Shown: positions 18,981-33,265, counted from the first letter of the stretch. The stretch is DNA of 64,000 nt from Calliopum simillimum (GCA_951812925.1 OX638368.1:118629309-118693308); one strand, 5' to 3'. Notes: generated by a model from the sequence alone, not told the origin. Numbers and translations are program-made.

Positions 18981-21362
18981 TGTGGCGGACAGGTACTGGT
19001 TGCACAAGCATTGTTCTGCCTGAACGGGGACATTCATAGTAAACGTTCTGAAAGTGCACTACATTGCAAAGCAAAAAAGAAAAGACAACCAACTTCAGAG
19101 AACTGGTTGAGAAAAAATGGGAGGTTGAGTTTCCGACATCGTGTCAGGTTTTTCTTTCTGTTTAAAGAAGTCAACGTGCAACGTCAGTATCTTTAGAAAG
19201 ATTGATAAAATAAATGCAACTGTTTGCGTTACAAACATAAATTTTCTGGAGTGTGGATTTACATGCAACTTTCAACCGAAAGATAAAAGAAAAATTCCGC
19301 AGCAAAAATTCCATCAATTTGGAGACAAAAAGTTAAGGATTCTCATACTAATAGTCAAATTGCGAAAGGCGGTAGTCCGAAGGAAATCCCATCAAGTTTA
19401 TTGCCGCTGTACTGCCAAAATCATCGTCAATTACAAATCGTCGAAAGTAACAGCACGCTAGATTTCATCACGATAAAAGGTGGGAAAATTCCCGCTTCAA
19501 CACATTAATTCGTTCCTGCTAAATGTGGCTTAGTTTTTGGTAACGCCACTAAGAAAATAGAATTAAAGCTAAAATAGTGTTGTAGGCCCGGGTAAGAAAG
19601 CAGAATACGTGAACAAAAAGAAAAATCCGAAGAAAATAGATCTAGAGACTACCAATTCTCATCATTGCCCACTAACGTTCACCACGTTAATGCCACAAAG
19701 ACAACTAAACACATTGAGCAATACTTCATCATAATCCTGAGCATAATTCAGAACAACAGCCACGTCAATCGGAGCCCACCACATCTGAAAATCCAACAAG
19801 CTACAACATTCAACCAAAACAACACCAACAGACGACAGCAAAATTGTCCGACCTGCGAAGGATTCAATAAAATAAGCAAGTATGGTGACTAAAAAAAAAT
19901 AAGTAGAAGAAATCATAAATTTTAAGTTGTTTGAAAAATATTGAAGGTTTGCAGAAAGTAAATAGGTTAGGGAGATTCTAAAAAAAAAAAAAGGCAAAAT
20001 GCAAATTGCCTAAAAAAAAAAAAAACTATCATCACAAAAGATATTTTTTTTTGCTGGTTTCTATAATTTCGTTTTATTATTTGAATAACAAAAATAATTT
20101 AAGAATAATTAACTAAAAAAGAAAGAAAAAACAACAAAAAAATTGGTAGAAACTAAAAAGAAAAAAATATAAATTAAGAAAATGTATTTGTCAAATTAGA
20201 GTTAGAACTAAGTGAAGAAATAAGCTACAGATATTGTGTCAAGGTTTATTTATATGGCGTAATTTCGTTTTTCTTTTCAAAATTTTTTTGCGAGTAAAAG
20301 TATATTTCTCTATAAATTCAAAGCCCCTGTAGGAATTGGCCAAACCCTATAGAGCATATAATGACTGTAGAATTTCTATAAAAGCGGAAACGATGAATCG
20401 ATGAATTTATCGTGATATAAATAAACCTAATAGAGGAAGTACTACGAAAAATCTAAAAACTAAAGTATATTATGGAAAGATAGAATTTGCAGTTATTAGG
20501 AAACAATATAAAGTTGTGTAATTGTTACGATATATGTCATTTAGGTATTTATTGCATTAATACTTACCTGTGAATATTTTTACGTTTGAATAATTTTCAC
20601 TTACCGTGTGTAGTGCTGTCTTTTGAGACCTATATAAGAAAAATTGTTATATATTCATAAGAAGAGATTAACAAAAAAAATATCAGATAAATTAAGACGA
20701 ATCTTAGATTAATTAAAAATACTTTAAATTTAAAATTAACTAAGATCTAATTTATAAATTTATGTTCAATTCTCTGCTTATGCGTATATAATTAAATAGA
20801 ATTACTTATTTTTTAAGCTTACCTGGTTATTTTTCAGTATCCAATATTAAGTTTGTTTATAAATAAAAAAAAAAACAACCAAATGTTTTTGTACAAATTT
20901 ATGAAGTGAAATGTGTCGTAATTTTAATATGGAGTAGAGATTTTGTCTAGTATGTTGAGGTGAAGTAGAAAGGAACTCATTTATTTTCGGGGGTATCCAC
21001 ACATAATTAGGCCAACGTGGATGCCTAAGGTGACTGTAAGGTCAGAGGGAGGGTCGGCTAAGTGCAAGTACATCTGCACTGGTAATCTCGTTTGTCTGAA
21101 AATGCTCATTAGGAATTTCTCCTCACGCTTTTAGTGCTTGGATAGTGTTTAATGTTTATCTCCTTTAATCGCAATTCTTTCTCATCTTTTGTGTCTTTCT
21201 ATTCCCTCCTTTTCCCTATAAACTTACAATTTTGATTTTGGCACGCATATAATTTTTAAATATGACGGTTTGAGAGCGGAAAAAACCCACTCATTTTCCG
21301 GCGAGCTCAAGCCGAGCACCGATGTTTCGCCAGCGTGCCCCGCTCTAGCAACCTTCCGTTAT
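18981..21362. mobile_element. Unclassified ~2.38-kb insertion with ATAAC target duplication
   Basis: Comparison with the source copy shows a clean insertion: sequence continuous at 13298/13299 is split here, and ATAAC is repeated at 18976-18980 and 21363-21367. The insert begins TGTGGCGGACAGGTACTGG and ends CAACCTTCCGTTAT. The left third has short, GC-richer open frames, one with QQNCPTCEGFN; the rest is A/T-rich. I cannot find terminal repeats, a reverse transcriptase or a transposase. Candidates are a decayed LTR-type element or a non-autonomous transposon. Confidence 0.6.
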
Positions 21363-21764
21363 ATAACACAGAACCATGTATACTACGAAAGATTATTATT
21401 ATTATTATTATTATAAGAAAAATATACAAATTTACCAAATGGATAACAAAAATGAACAATTTCATTAGGGTATTTCTTAAAACATATAAAAATCTCGAAA
21501 ACCTCGTAAACATTTACACGTTTTAAGGTATACCCCTACCAGACCAGAACGAAATTGCATTAAGAAAAGATTTTATGTATATTTAATTAATTCCGTCATA
21601 TACCTGATGTCAAAATGATTATAAAAAACTAAATTTTTTATTAAATTAGGTATTAGGTAAATTACAAATTAATTTATTAAGTAAAAAAGTATAAGTATAT
21701 TTAACGTTAAACTGACTAATCAAAATATCACACCTATATTTCAAAATCAGACCAACATAAGTGT

Positions 21765-22092
21765 TATTGTTTGTCCTTATTTGGTGGTAAAGGTAGAAAT
21801 TCACGATCAGATTCACGTATAACTCCAGCGGGAAGGAAGCGGAGCACTTCAGGTGGTTGAGTTTTTAACAATCGAATGCGTTCCTCCTCAATCAGTTGAT
21901 CCCTGAAAATAAGTTTAAAATAAAAATATAATATACATTAAACTCTCGTGTAATACATTAAATTGTTATCATAAACAAACAAGTGACAAGCAATATGATG
22001 TACCTCTTTTGTTGTTCCTTTATCTGCATTTCATAATCTTGAAGAACCTCTGCTGCTTCAATTGCCCGTCTACGTCGATTTTCCTCTATCAT
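21765..22092 (-). pseudogene. Mns1 3' fragment (exon 3 and part of exon 2)
   Basis: Nearly identical to 13685-14013, including the stop, the intron with its splice sites, and the FLPAGVIRESDREFLP coding end. Exon 2 is cut short at 22,092. It lacks the gene start, so it is a duplicated fragment that could act as a 3' exon for a fusion transcript from upstream pieces. Confidence 0.8.
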
Positions 22093-22129
22093 ATAATAAC
22101 AAAGTGAATGAAAAAAATGTGCTGTAGTT

Positions 22130-22395
22130 GTTTCAACTTTTCCACAATTTATCGATGTGAGATTTGATCCTGTTCCCAGTTGTACTGCTTGATTTGATTC
22201 TCGAGCAGTTCCATGCGTGTGCGACAGAATGCCTCATAGTTACCGGTATAGTATTAAAGGCGTTTTTTCGTCATATTTTTAATGTTGGTGCACACACCAT
22301 TGAGGAAATCTTGTGATTTGTGGGCTCATCCAGTAGCAACAAATGGGGTTTGACGAAAAGTGCACGCGCCAAAGCGATACGCATACGCATACCTA
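22130..22395 (-). pseudogene. ABCF2 (ABC-F ATPase) fragment with internal deletion
   Basis: The minus strand gives [20 protein letters not shown] then PTNH, the Walker B region of ABC-F proteins, then jumps to a segment matching 'NGVCTNI..M.KKRL', then [20 protein letters not shown] and [11 protein letters not shown], diagnostic for ABCF2. A stretch of roughly 30 residues between the Walker B block and the later block is missing, and a stop precedes YYTGNYEA. A dead fragment fused directly to the Abl piece upstream. Confidence 0.75.
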
Positions 22396-24690
<2,295 letters not shown>

Positions 24691-24899
24691 TTAATCAAAA
24701 GAGGAAATGGAAATGTCAGCAGCGTTTTTAAAAATACCATCTCCGATGCCGCACATTGTACAATTTAGATGGGCGAAGTGGCAAACGGAGTCCACAAGAC
24801 TGTTTGGCAATATTTTTTTTGGTAAACTTTCTTTACAAAATATCTTTTTTAGTATGTAATACGTACATATAATATTTCTTGTTTTCGCAGATATTTTTC
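24691..24899 (-). pseudogene. Orphan terminal exon, possibly from a leucine-rich-repeat protein
   Basis: After a good acceptor (TCTACAATTCAG) the frame runs KISAKTRNII ... LPNSLVDSVCHFAHLNCTMC to a stop at 24,691, followed by AATAAA-rich sequence. The layout 'LP.SL...L.....C..C' is reminiscent of the tails of some LRR proteins, a weak match. No upstream exon is seen nearby, so it is either the last exon of a gene with a large intron or another captured fragment. Confidence 0.3.
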
Positions 24900-26812
24900 C
24901 TGAATTGTAGAAAGAGGACATCCAAATGGATGTAAGAAATTGTGTATTTTTATCATTATTAGCTTTAAAACTAACATATAACTTTTTATTATTCTTACAA
25001 TATAAATAACTTAACATTATATCATAATTTCAATTTAAAAATAAGCATGTTAATTAGCAATAATTTTCCAAATATTTTATATTAATTCACTTTTGTTTTG
25101 ACTTTTCGGAATGACAGTGGAAAGAAAAATATAAAATTAAATATGAAAGGGACAACCATAGTTTTTTCATAATTTTTCTTATGAGGAAATCTCATTGATA
25201 AGACAGGGATGCACAGTCACATCTATTCTCACACGGATAGGGTCAAGTGGTTATTTTTTTCCCGATGCTAGAAGAAATGTAACTGGTATAATACGAGATT
25301 TGTAACTATTATATAATAAGGTTGGTAACAGTTACAGGATTTCCTGGGTAGTTAATTTTTGAAAATATTTTTTTTGTTTATAAACATCCTTATTTGTAAC
25401 TTTTGGCAACATAAAAAAAAGGTTACTACACTCATAAAGAGTCGTGTATTTTTTTTAAATTTGAATTTTTTTTGTAAATGGTACTTCTTCAACATTCATC
25501 ATGGCGAAAGATCTTTCTTCGTGGAAGCTGTCGTCCAAAAAAAAATGTAAGTTTTATCATTCTAAATAAATAATTATATAATACACACTTAATGAGTGAA
25601 GTTTTCATATGTTTTAAGTTGTCAGAAAGCATAATTTAAATTTAAATTAATTTTTGCAAATTAAATAAATGAAAAATAATTAACACTATTAAATTTTGCT
25701 AAATTTGTTTATTCTCAACTATTAATTTAATGAATGTTTTAAATTTAAGCACTTGTTAATAAAATCTTAATAATGTCAGCTTCAATTGTTGATTTCTAAT
25801 GGTCGTGAAGTTGTTGTGGTAACAAGAGATTTTTGGGATCATTTAAAAGAAAAGTTATGATTTAAATTTGATCATGGATGGGAGGGTTTAGTGGCAGCAA
25901 CTATCACCATAAGGCTGTCACAAATTCCAAGCAGCAGGAACATTTTATTTTTTTTTTGTCAACACTTAATTTTTTTTTCTTTTCGATTTTCCTCGCGGCT
26001 TTTTCTCCTTGTTTTAGCACGTAATTTAAATAATTTTTTGATACTAGCGGTTTAAATTCCCCAGGTAAATAAAAGAAAGAACAACTACCCGTTAGCCGAT
26101 GAGCCGAGCTGGACATTACTACGTGCAATCCCTTTTATACCTGCACAACAAATTTACCGTTACATGTTACACGGTGCGGAAACGAAAAGTAAAACAAAAT
26201 AAGAAATAAAACAAAATCGCTTTAGAAGTAATATATTAACACTCTGTTAATACGTTGCCGTCTAAAACACAGCCTACCTAAGCCTCGTGCTCAATTTTCT
26301 ATTATATGAACCATTTACTTGCCATTTAGCTATAGTACCGTTTCGTCAATGCTAATAGCGTACATCCATTAATTGTATTAGTATAATATTAATTTTAAAT
26401 GTTTAAAGCATTGTAAATTGATCCGTACAAGTAATTTTAAATCTTTTAACTAAATAGTCTTATTATGAGTGAAATTTAAAAGTATTGATTCATGATACAA
26501 TAATGAAGGAAATAGTTTCTCTTTTTTATGTTATTTTGGCTAAGCTAAATATCGAAATAAAATATTTTGGTCATGGTATGGATATTCGCCAAAGTTGATA
26601 GCTTTGAAATTTAACAGTATCACTTGCTGAAAATTAAAACACGGAATTCCGTAAGTGCGTACGTGACGTTCATCGGCTCTCGTTCTTGCATTTTTTGCAT
26701 CGTCGTATTTGACCAGCGTTGCCAGAGGCTCAAAAAATTATGCATGGCGGCCGTTTATCCCATTTGAAAAATCGCAGAAAAGATTTCATTGTCATAAGCA
26801 TGCATTGGATCA
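24900..26812. other. No gene seen
   Basis: AT-rich intergenic sequence. A short open frame at 25,904-26,128 on the minus strand, Lys-rich at its end, resembles nothing I recognise. No RNA gene noticed. Confidence 0.4.
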
Positions 26813-27372
26813 GGGGTTCTCAACTGTTTTTGGTCACGTCCCTCTTTTCACAAGATCGCACCCAAAACCAAAAAGCACCTACCCACCAACCAGATTTCAT
26901 CGAAATATCTTGTATATTTTAGGAGTTATAGCGTTTTAAATAGTCTATTCTTCGAATCGGTAAAAGTGGGCGTGGCATTGTCCGATCAGGCCCACTTTTT
27001 GATCAGCGGATGCTTATTATGTGGAGCACCTACCTACCAAATTTCATGGAAATAGCGTCCATAGTTTTCGAGATGTAACGTGTTAAATTTTTTTTCGATC
27101 AATCGTTAAATAGTGGGCGTGGCATATCCGTACTATCGCAAATAAGGTACGAAAAGTACGAAGTTCGTATCAAAGGTACGAACTTTACCAAATTCACGTA
27201 CCTGTGCGAACCTCAAATTCACGTGTTTTGGGGGTACGTGATTTCGTACCCCTGTTCGTGAATTCACGTACTCACGTGTAGTACGAATTCACGTGATCCG
27301 ACAGCTCTAATCAGGAGTTCTCAACTGTTTTTGGTCACGCCTCTCTTTTCACAAGCTCGCACCCAAAATCAA
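26813..27372. repeat. Transposon-like block bounded by direct repeats
   Basis: CTCAACTGTTTTTGGTCACG with TTTTCACAAG and CGCACCCAAAA occurs at 26,817-26,880 and again at 27,310-27,372. Between the copies are GTGGGCGTGGCAT motifs and lines such as CAAATTTCATGGAAATAGC, common in fly repeat families. Probably a decayed non-autonomous element. Confidence 0.5.
27128..27302. repeat. Dense cluster of GTACGAA and TTCACGT motifs
   Basis: Within 175 bp there are about six GTACGAA/TTCGTAC units, at least four TTCACGT/ACGTGAA units and three CACGTG E-boxes, on both strands. No open frame. It looks like a degenerate palindromic satellite or the end of a transposon. Confidence 0.6.
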
Positions 27373-27423
27373 ATCATAAAATTAGAAGATCGTGATAAAA
27401 TAAGATAAATCCTGTCTACTTAA

Positions 27424-28107
27424 CCTTAGAACCGTGCATGGTCTAGCCAACCTATTTCCGTGTTTCTGGGCACTCATTACATTTCATATTTTTTTATTGA
27501 GCGTTTATTTACATATGAACGTATGAATAGGAGAAGTATATAAAAAAAATTATTTGTGTGTGAAAAAAGTATAAACAAGTGTGTAAATTTAGGTGGTCGT
27601 TATATGCAAGGTCATGATGGATGGTCACCAACCAATCAGCTCTAAATGTCGTATTTGAATTTCCCCGATTTTTTCAAATTTTTATGTTGAGCGTTGATGG
27701 CTCTATTGGGCCCTAATTGGCCTCTTGGTGTATGTGTCAGTCTGAATGTTGAAATTACGATTGCGCCCAAACATATAAAGCTGTATGCATAAAATTTGGC
27801 ACAAATAATAGTTAGGGCTATAGTCTGATTGGGACCAAAAAATGGGCGTGATCGGTTAAAGTTCAAAAATCACTCCCATATATTCTTGACACACAGTGCT
27901 CATAACACGAAAATGAGGCTTCCCGCCTTTTATTTATTTTTATTTTACTTATACCTAAATCTTATCCGAACTAAGTTTTTTTAAGTAGTAATATGTTCAA
28001 TCTATTGAAAAACGATGAGATCTGACATTCGTTTCGAACAATTTGGGGTTTGAAAACAACATTGAAAATTGCTTTGGGCACCCAGTGCCCATAACACGGT
28101 TCTAAGG
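27424..28107. mobile_element. piggyBac-type MITE with TTAA target duplication
   Basis: A 684-bp element with exact 13-bp terminal inverted repeats, CCTTAGAACCGTG at the left and its complement at the right, flanked on both sides by TTAA (27420-27423 and 28108-28111). The TTAA site and CCYTAGA-like end are the piggyBac signature. No transposase is present. Its interior (27,595-27,790) is shared with 61,893-62,095 in the opposite orientation. Confidence 0.85.
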
Positions 28108-28851
28108 TTAATGTATATTTTTTGTTTTCAAAGGCTTTCAGAAATGTGTTGCGCCAACCCTGAATTGTCTTCTCGGCCCCCAGCGAACGCTCCCCACCAA
28201 TTGAGAATCCCAGCATTAAATATTGCAGTCGGGAGCATATTAACAGAAAAATAAAACTATTCTCGAATATAGTTGTAATGTATTTAAACTTAAAAAAAAA
28301 AAAATTTGCATTTCGCAAGTTTTCTATTTTGCAACAAAGGGTGAATCGCACTTATGTTAATTTTTATTTTAATTTGAAGGCAAGAATATCACAAAATATA
28401 GGCAAAATACTATGCTCTGGCAACATTTCAAATGGTGGGACACGAATGCAGAAGAAATTCGTTTCGTAGTAAAAAATTATGTGGAAAAATATTTTTGCAA
28501 ACAATTTAATTAAAGTGTTGTTTTGTTGAAATTTATCCAAAAAATCAAATAAATGAAATCTCAAGAATATGTATCCAACAATTTGTGAGAAGAAATCTGA
28601 TTAAATACCTTAAAATAAAAGAATTAGAAGATTGAAAAAAAAAAAAACGCATAAAATATGCGGAAGCAACTAGAAAAAATATGGAAAATAAAAGCGAGAA
28701 AAAATTATAATTAAAACTAGAAGAAAAAACGTTAATAAAGTGTGAAAATAACCTTTGCACAGCGTGTTAGTAACAAAAAAATCGGAAGAAATAGCAAAAT
28801 CGTGTAATTGCGAAATAATCGACAGAAATAATATAATAAATCCTTGTAAAA
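28108..28851. other. Atg13 upstream region
   Basis: AT-rich sequence presumed to hold the Atg13 promoter and 5' leader. No clear TATA box or initiator assigned. No other gene. Confidence 0.4.
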
Positions 28852-30480
28852 ATGTCTTCAAACCGCTTAAACGCAGCCGAGAAAGACTTGGAAAAATTCA
28901 TCAAGTTTTTGGCGTTGAAGTCCACGCAAGTCGTGGTGCAGTCACGCTTAGGTGAAAAAATACAAACCGCCTGCAATCCACTGGCCACTGGGAATGACTG
29001 GTTTAACATTGTTATAACTGACCATCCCGACGTTTATGCAGAAACAAAACGAGCATTGAATTTAGTGCAGGGTGAGAGCATTTTACAGCGGCTCCCGCTC
29101 TGTGTAGAGATTTCCTTGAAAACAGTTGAAGGAGACCAGATGATATTAGAGGTGTGGTCTTTGGACTTGCAATTACCGACGCAGGTAGCTCAGACGGGCC
29201 AGCAAAAGGACACGAGCGATAAAACAGAAGCCAAATCCAATGGACTCGATCAAAAACCAGGCGTTCCACAAACTAACTCCGCCTCACCGGAGCACACGCT
29301 TAAAGCTGCACATGCAATTTACAATCGCATGGGCATACTCTTGAAGTCTTTGATTTCACTCACACGGGCCACGCCTGCATACAAACTGTCACGTCGCCAA
29401 TCATCCGATTCTTATGGCATCTATTATCGAATTTACGTGGACACACCACAAGTGCATACACTTGGTGAGGGATATAAAAATGTTAAAATCGGTCAGCTTA
29501 GTACTATTGTAGGCCTACTATCAATGTCAGTGGCGTATCGTACAAAAATGACGATCACTCCGACAACACACAAAACAGCAACAGGCAATGTGAGTGATGC
29601 TACCATTATGTTAAAGTCCGATCATTTTCGTCGCGACACTGTGCCAAATAGCAAGCAGCAAACTAATCCAACACGTTATCTTCATACGAAAAAATCAGGC
29701 GATCGAAAAGTCATCGATATTGAGAAACCATTGCGTCCTGGCGCATTTACAGATATTTCCAAGCTTAAACAATACACAGAAAAAGATTTCATTTTACCAG
29801 AAACACCGCCATTTGATTGGCTACTAAAGCGCACACGTCATGAGAGTGGTAGCAGCAGCGTTGGTAGCGGCTCGGTTGAATCGCTGAATCGTAAATCATC
29901 TTCACCTACTTCACCACTGGGAAATGGTCATCAACATAACATTAATAACAATGCACAGACTTGCATTGTAGCAAACAACAATAACAATGTTGTAGCCTTT
30001 AAAAGTTTTGAAAATGACGAAAATTTAAAATCAAATTCAGGCTCCTCCGCCTATTCACCGCCAATCAAAAGTTTACTAATTCCCGTTGTATCGCCCCCAC
30101 AATCGCGTCACGGTTCAGCCTCAACTTTACCGCACGACGATGACAATTTGCTTAAGGAGTTAAATTTTCCATTCGCTTCTCCCACATCACATGTGAATGA
30201 TTTAGCCAAGTTTTATCGTGATTGTTATCATGCACCACCTTTATTGGGTCTCAGTGCACCAGCTGATTTGACAACAGATGCAAATGGTGGCGGCGGTGCC
30301 ACTGGAAGCTGTGCTGCTGCGTATGTTGCTACATCTGATGCTATTGTTGATGATTTATCGAAGCAATTAGAGCAGTTCGAAACATCACTTGAGGACTACG
30401 ATAAACTCGTCTCACAATTAGCGTTAACGAATTCATCTTCGACGGAAAGTCGCAGCAGTGGTTTACAAATGAGTAACTAA
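28852..30480 (+). CDS. Atg13: Autophagy-related protein 13
   Basis: A single uninterrupted frame of 542 codons. The N-terminal ~240 residues form the Atg13 HORMA-type domain, starting MSSNRLNAAEKDLEKFIKFL, with VQSRLGEKIQTACNP, YAETKRALN, LVQGESILQRLPLCVEISL and TVEGDQMILEVWSL. The middle and C-terminal parts are Ser/Asn-rich and disordered (NNNN runs, SSSVGSGSVESLNRKSSSP), as expected for the region that binds Atg1 and FIP200/Atg17. Family role: regulatory subunit of the Atg1/ULK kinase complex that starts autophagosome formation, under TOR control. The length is close to that of the Drosophila protein (~520 aa). The start ATG follows AAAA, a usual fly context. No sign of damage. Confidence 0.93.
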   Translation: MSSNRLNAAEKDLEKFIKFLALKSTQVVVQSRLGEKIQTACNPLATGNDWFNIVITDHPDVYAETKRALNLVQGESILQRLPLCVEISLKTVEGDQMILEVWSLDLQLPTQVAQTGQQKDTSDKTEAKSNGLDQKPGVPQTNSASPEHTLKAAHAIYNRMGILLKSLISLTRATPAYKLSRRQSSDSYGIYYRIYVDTPQVHTLGEGYKNVKIGQLSTIVGLLSMSVAYRTKMTITPTTHKTATGNVSDATIMLKSDHFRRDTVPNSKQQTNPTRYLHTKKSGDRKVIDIEKPLRPGAFTDISKLKQYTEKDFILPETPPFDWLLKRTRHESGSSSVGSGSVESLNRKSSSPTSPLGNGHQHNINNNAQTCIVANNNNNVVAFKSFENDENLKSNSGSSAYSPPIKSLLIPVVSPPQSRHGSASTLPHDDDNLLKELNFPFASPTSHVNDLAKFYRDCYHAPPLLGLSAPADLTTDANGGGGATGSCAAAYVATSDAIVDDLSKQLEQFETSLEDYDKLVSQLALTNSSSTESRSSGLQMSN

Positions 30481-31479
30481 GTGCAAGGTATAACTTGAAA
30501 GCGTGAAGTCTGATCTAAGCCATTTGTGTATTGGTTTTGTTAACTAATGTAAGCTTGTTAAATTTAAGTTTTGTTATCTTGTAGTTAAGTAAATGCTTTG
30601 CACATTTTCTAAAATTCAATTTAAAGCTGATTGGAATTCGGTTACTAACTTGGTCAAAATATATTGTACAATTTAATACAAACTATTTCAATGATTAAGT
30701 TTAGAAAATGCAGTCACGCCCAAAATTATTTATCCAATGATTTATTAAAAAAAAAAGGGTAAGATGAATATGAGATCAAGTAAAAAAGCAATTTTTTTTA
30801 TACAATCGAATTCAAATTTGCTAAACCCTCATAAAATTTATGGAGTTCTGCTGATAAAAAAGTTTAGTTTGTTCTAAAGTTTCCCAAAAATAAAAGTTAA
30901 AAAAAATTGCCTTCAATTTGTATAGAGACGTTTTTTTTTATCAGTTCCCAATTAATTTACTAGGTTGAATTGTTAAACAAAACCCTGAAATACTTATAAT
31001 TTAAGTCAAAAATAAAAATATATACACATACAAATATAATAAAAACTAAAAATAAAAAAAGATCGAAAACAATCGAAACCGTTAATTAAAATAAAGTTAT
31101 ATAATATAAGTAATTAATGATTTAAAATTTATGGCGTCATAAAGAAATTTTCAAATAAAATTTATTTCAAAACATGATGCTAAATTACTTACTTAGCCTT
31201 TGCATAAACCTACATACATATACGAACAATTTGCATATAACAATATAAAACTATATTTTTTTAAAGATAAAGTAATTTTTAATCATTATGTTGAATATTT
31301 AAACATACAAATAAATTTTTTTTTTCTACTACACAAAGATAACCAACTATAAATACATTATTGTTGTGAATTATTTGCAAGTTTTGTTATTTATTTGACT
31401 TTTAACGTTTATACGATAGATAGGCTGTGAGCAAGATAACAAGATTAGACTGATATTAAAAATTAATTTTCATTTTTCG
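30481..31479 (+). other. Atg13 3' UTR and AT-rich spacer
   Basis: AT-rich. Several AATAAA-type signals occur (for example near 31,010 and 31,090), so the Atg13 transcript probably ends in this stretch. No other gene. Confidence 0.45.
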
Positions 31480-32040
31480 CGAAAACGTATTTTCACACGT
31501 TAGGTATGTTTTCACAGAACAAGTCACATATAGTTTTGGCGTCAAACACTTTTCTCTTACAATTGCGATGACTTTGATCTCTTGCCACGATTTTCCCGAT
31601 TCTTGGATTTCCTTTTCCAACGACTTTTTCCAGTTGGTTTTGGGCCTACCACGTCCTCTACTGCCTTGTGGATTCCACTCAAGGGCCTGGCGACAAACTT
31701 CGCTGTGTGGTTTCCGGAGAGTGTGACCAATCCATCCCCATTTGCGCAGCTTGATCTCGTTTGCTATTGCCTTCTGTTTGCATTTTTGATGTAGCTCGGC
31801 ATTTGATATAGTGCGAGGCCACCAAACCTTTAGTATACGCCTTAAGCATTTGTTGACGAATACTTGCAGCTCGTTCGTTAGTTGCTCAGTAACAAGCCAT
31901 GTTTCGCACCCATATAATAAAACCGATTTCACATTCGAATAAAAAATGCGCACTCTCGTTTTGGTGGATATAACGGATGAAGACCATATTTTGTTCAGTT
32001 GAGCAAACGCGCCTTTTGCTATTCTTGAGTTGATAATAAT
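31480..32040 (-). pseudogene. RTE/BovB-like non-LTR reverse transcriptase C-terminal fragment
   Basis: The minus strand reads AFAQLNKIWSSSVISTKTRV, then SVLLYGCETWLVTE, then NKCLRRILKVWWPRTISNAE, KLRKWGWIGHTLRKP and GRGRPKTNWKKSLE. These are standard blocks of the region after the palm in RTE-type elements. The catalytic FADD motif is not present, so only the 3' part survives. Confidence 0.75.
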
Positions 32041-33082
32041 ATAATAATTTTAGAACTTGCAAAAGCCAGTCTAACTTGCTACTTCTCATGGAAGCATTTC
32101 TTAAAGCGCTTCTTGTTCCTTTTACCTATGATCTTACATCAAACAAATATTTTAATATTAACAACAACAAAATACACTGTCACACAAAGCTGAAAAAAGG
32201 ACAAAGTATGTTACTTTTATGATGCAAATGGATAACATTCAGAAGGAGGAAGATCTTGACATTCTGGAAGAATTTTTTTTTTTAAAATCGTGCTCAAGGA
32301 TAAGCATCACTACAGAATATCACTTTTCCATCATGCTGAAAATCTTAAACAAACTACACTCAGGGAAAAAACGATAACTTTCACTGTTGATTCAATAGAT
32401 ATCAGTAACGATTTAGAGCCAAGGGCGAAATTACTTGAATTAATTGTGAAAAACTATTGATTTTTTGAAAGTGATTAGCATTCAAATCAAGTAATATTTA
32501 CTTGGTTTCCTTCTGAAATGATTGTTACACTGTTATACTTTTAAAAATTTTATTTAAAGCTCATAAGTTGACAAATTTTTTTTATAACAAAAGAGTGTAC
32601 TAAAATCATAACCAAATGGTCATCTTAACGATGTTTTTTGGTATTAAAATATTCTTCGAAACATATGAGTACAAACCAAACTAAAAAATCTTGGTCACTA
32701 CCAAAAACAGGTCGACGGTAAACTTGAAAAAATTATAGTAGTTTTGGTTAGTTTTCTCTAAGATTTCTGTTTAATGGACAAACATAACAAATCGCATTAT
32801 TGATATATTGGTTATAGTCCGGGAGCCGGCAATACTAAAAGTGCCGTCATCGCGGATTCTGAAATTTTTAATGCAAAATGGTAGTTTACACTAAGACGAA
32901 TAAGAAAAGCTTGGTCAGCGTGGTTATAGCCTGGCAGAAATATTTTTAAATGATTTTTGAATTATTAAATTTTCGGAATGTTTTGCTTACATCGCGGATT
33001 TTGATCAATCTTAATATTAATCGATGATAAATTTTATAACCATTCAGAAAATATCTCGCCGACCAAATTTTGTTTGCCGAAA
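32041..33082. other. No gene seen
   Basis: AT-rich spacer, no coding or RNA signal noticed. Confidence 0.4.
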
Positions 33083-33265
33083 ATGACCGGCAGACCTATT
33101 TTAATGGTGCTACAGCGGGTACAATTTCTCTGTTATCACGGAAATTTGTTTTTTTTTTTTTAATTTACGTGTTTTAATGTCAAATTTAAAAATATCTTGG
33201 TATGCAAGCTTAGAAACTGCAGAAAGGATCCACTGTCGTATCATTAAAATAGGTCTGCCGGTCAT
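33083..33265. mobile_element. Small palindromic element
   Basis: ATGACCGGCAGACCTATTTT at 33083 is exactly mirrored at the right end (to 33265), giving 24-bp inverted ends over 183 bp. There is a T-run inside and no coding capacity. The target duplication is unclear. Confidence 0.65.

Larger units (their letters stand above)
18909..22092 (-). repeat. Second copy of the Mns1 3' duplication, interrupted by an insertion
   Basis: 18909-18980 and 21368-22092 correspond to 13227-14013 in direct orientation. The copy ends inside Mns1 exon 2 (after the TCCTCTATCAT landmark), where ABCF2-like sequence begins nearby. The left end lies just beyond the Fanzor 5' end. Confidence 0.85.

Noticed and set aside
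18981..21362. LTR retrotransposon call for the 2.38-kb insertion
   Set aside because: It starts TG but ends AT, and I find no long terminal repeats, primer site or polymerase.
25904..26128. Lys-rich small frame
   Set aside because: No family resemblance or splice context.
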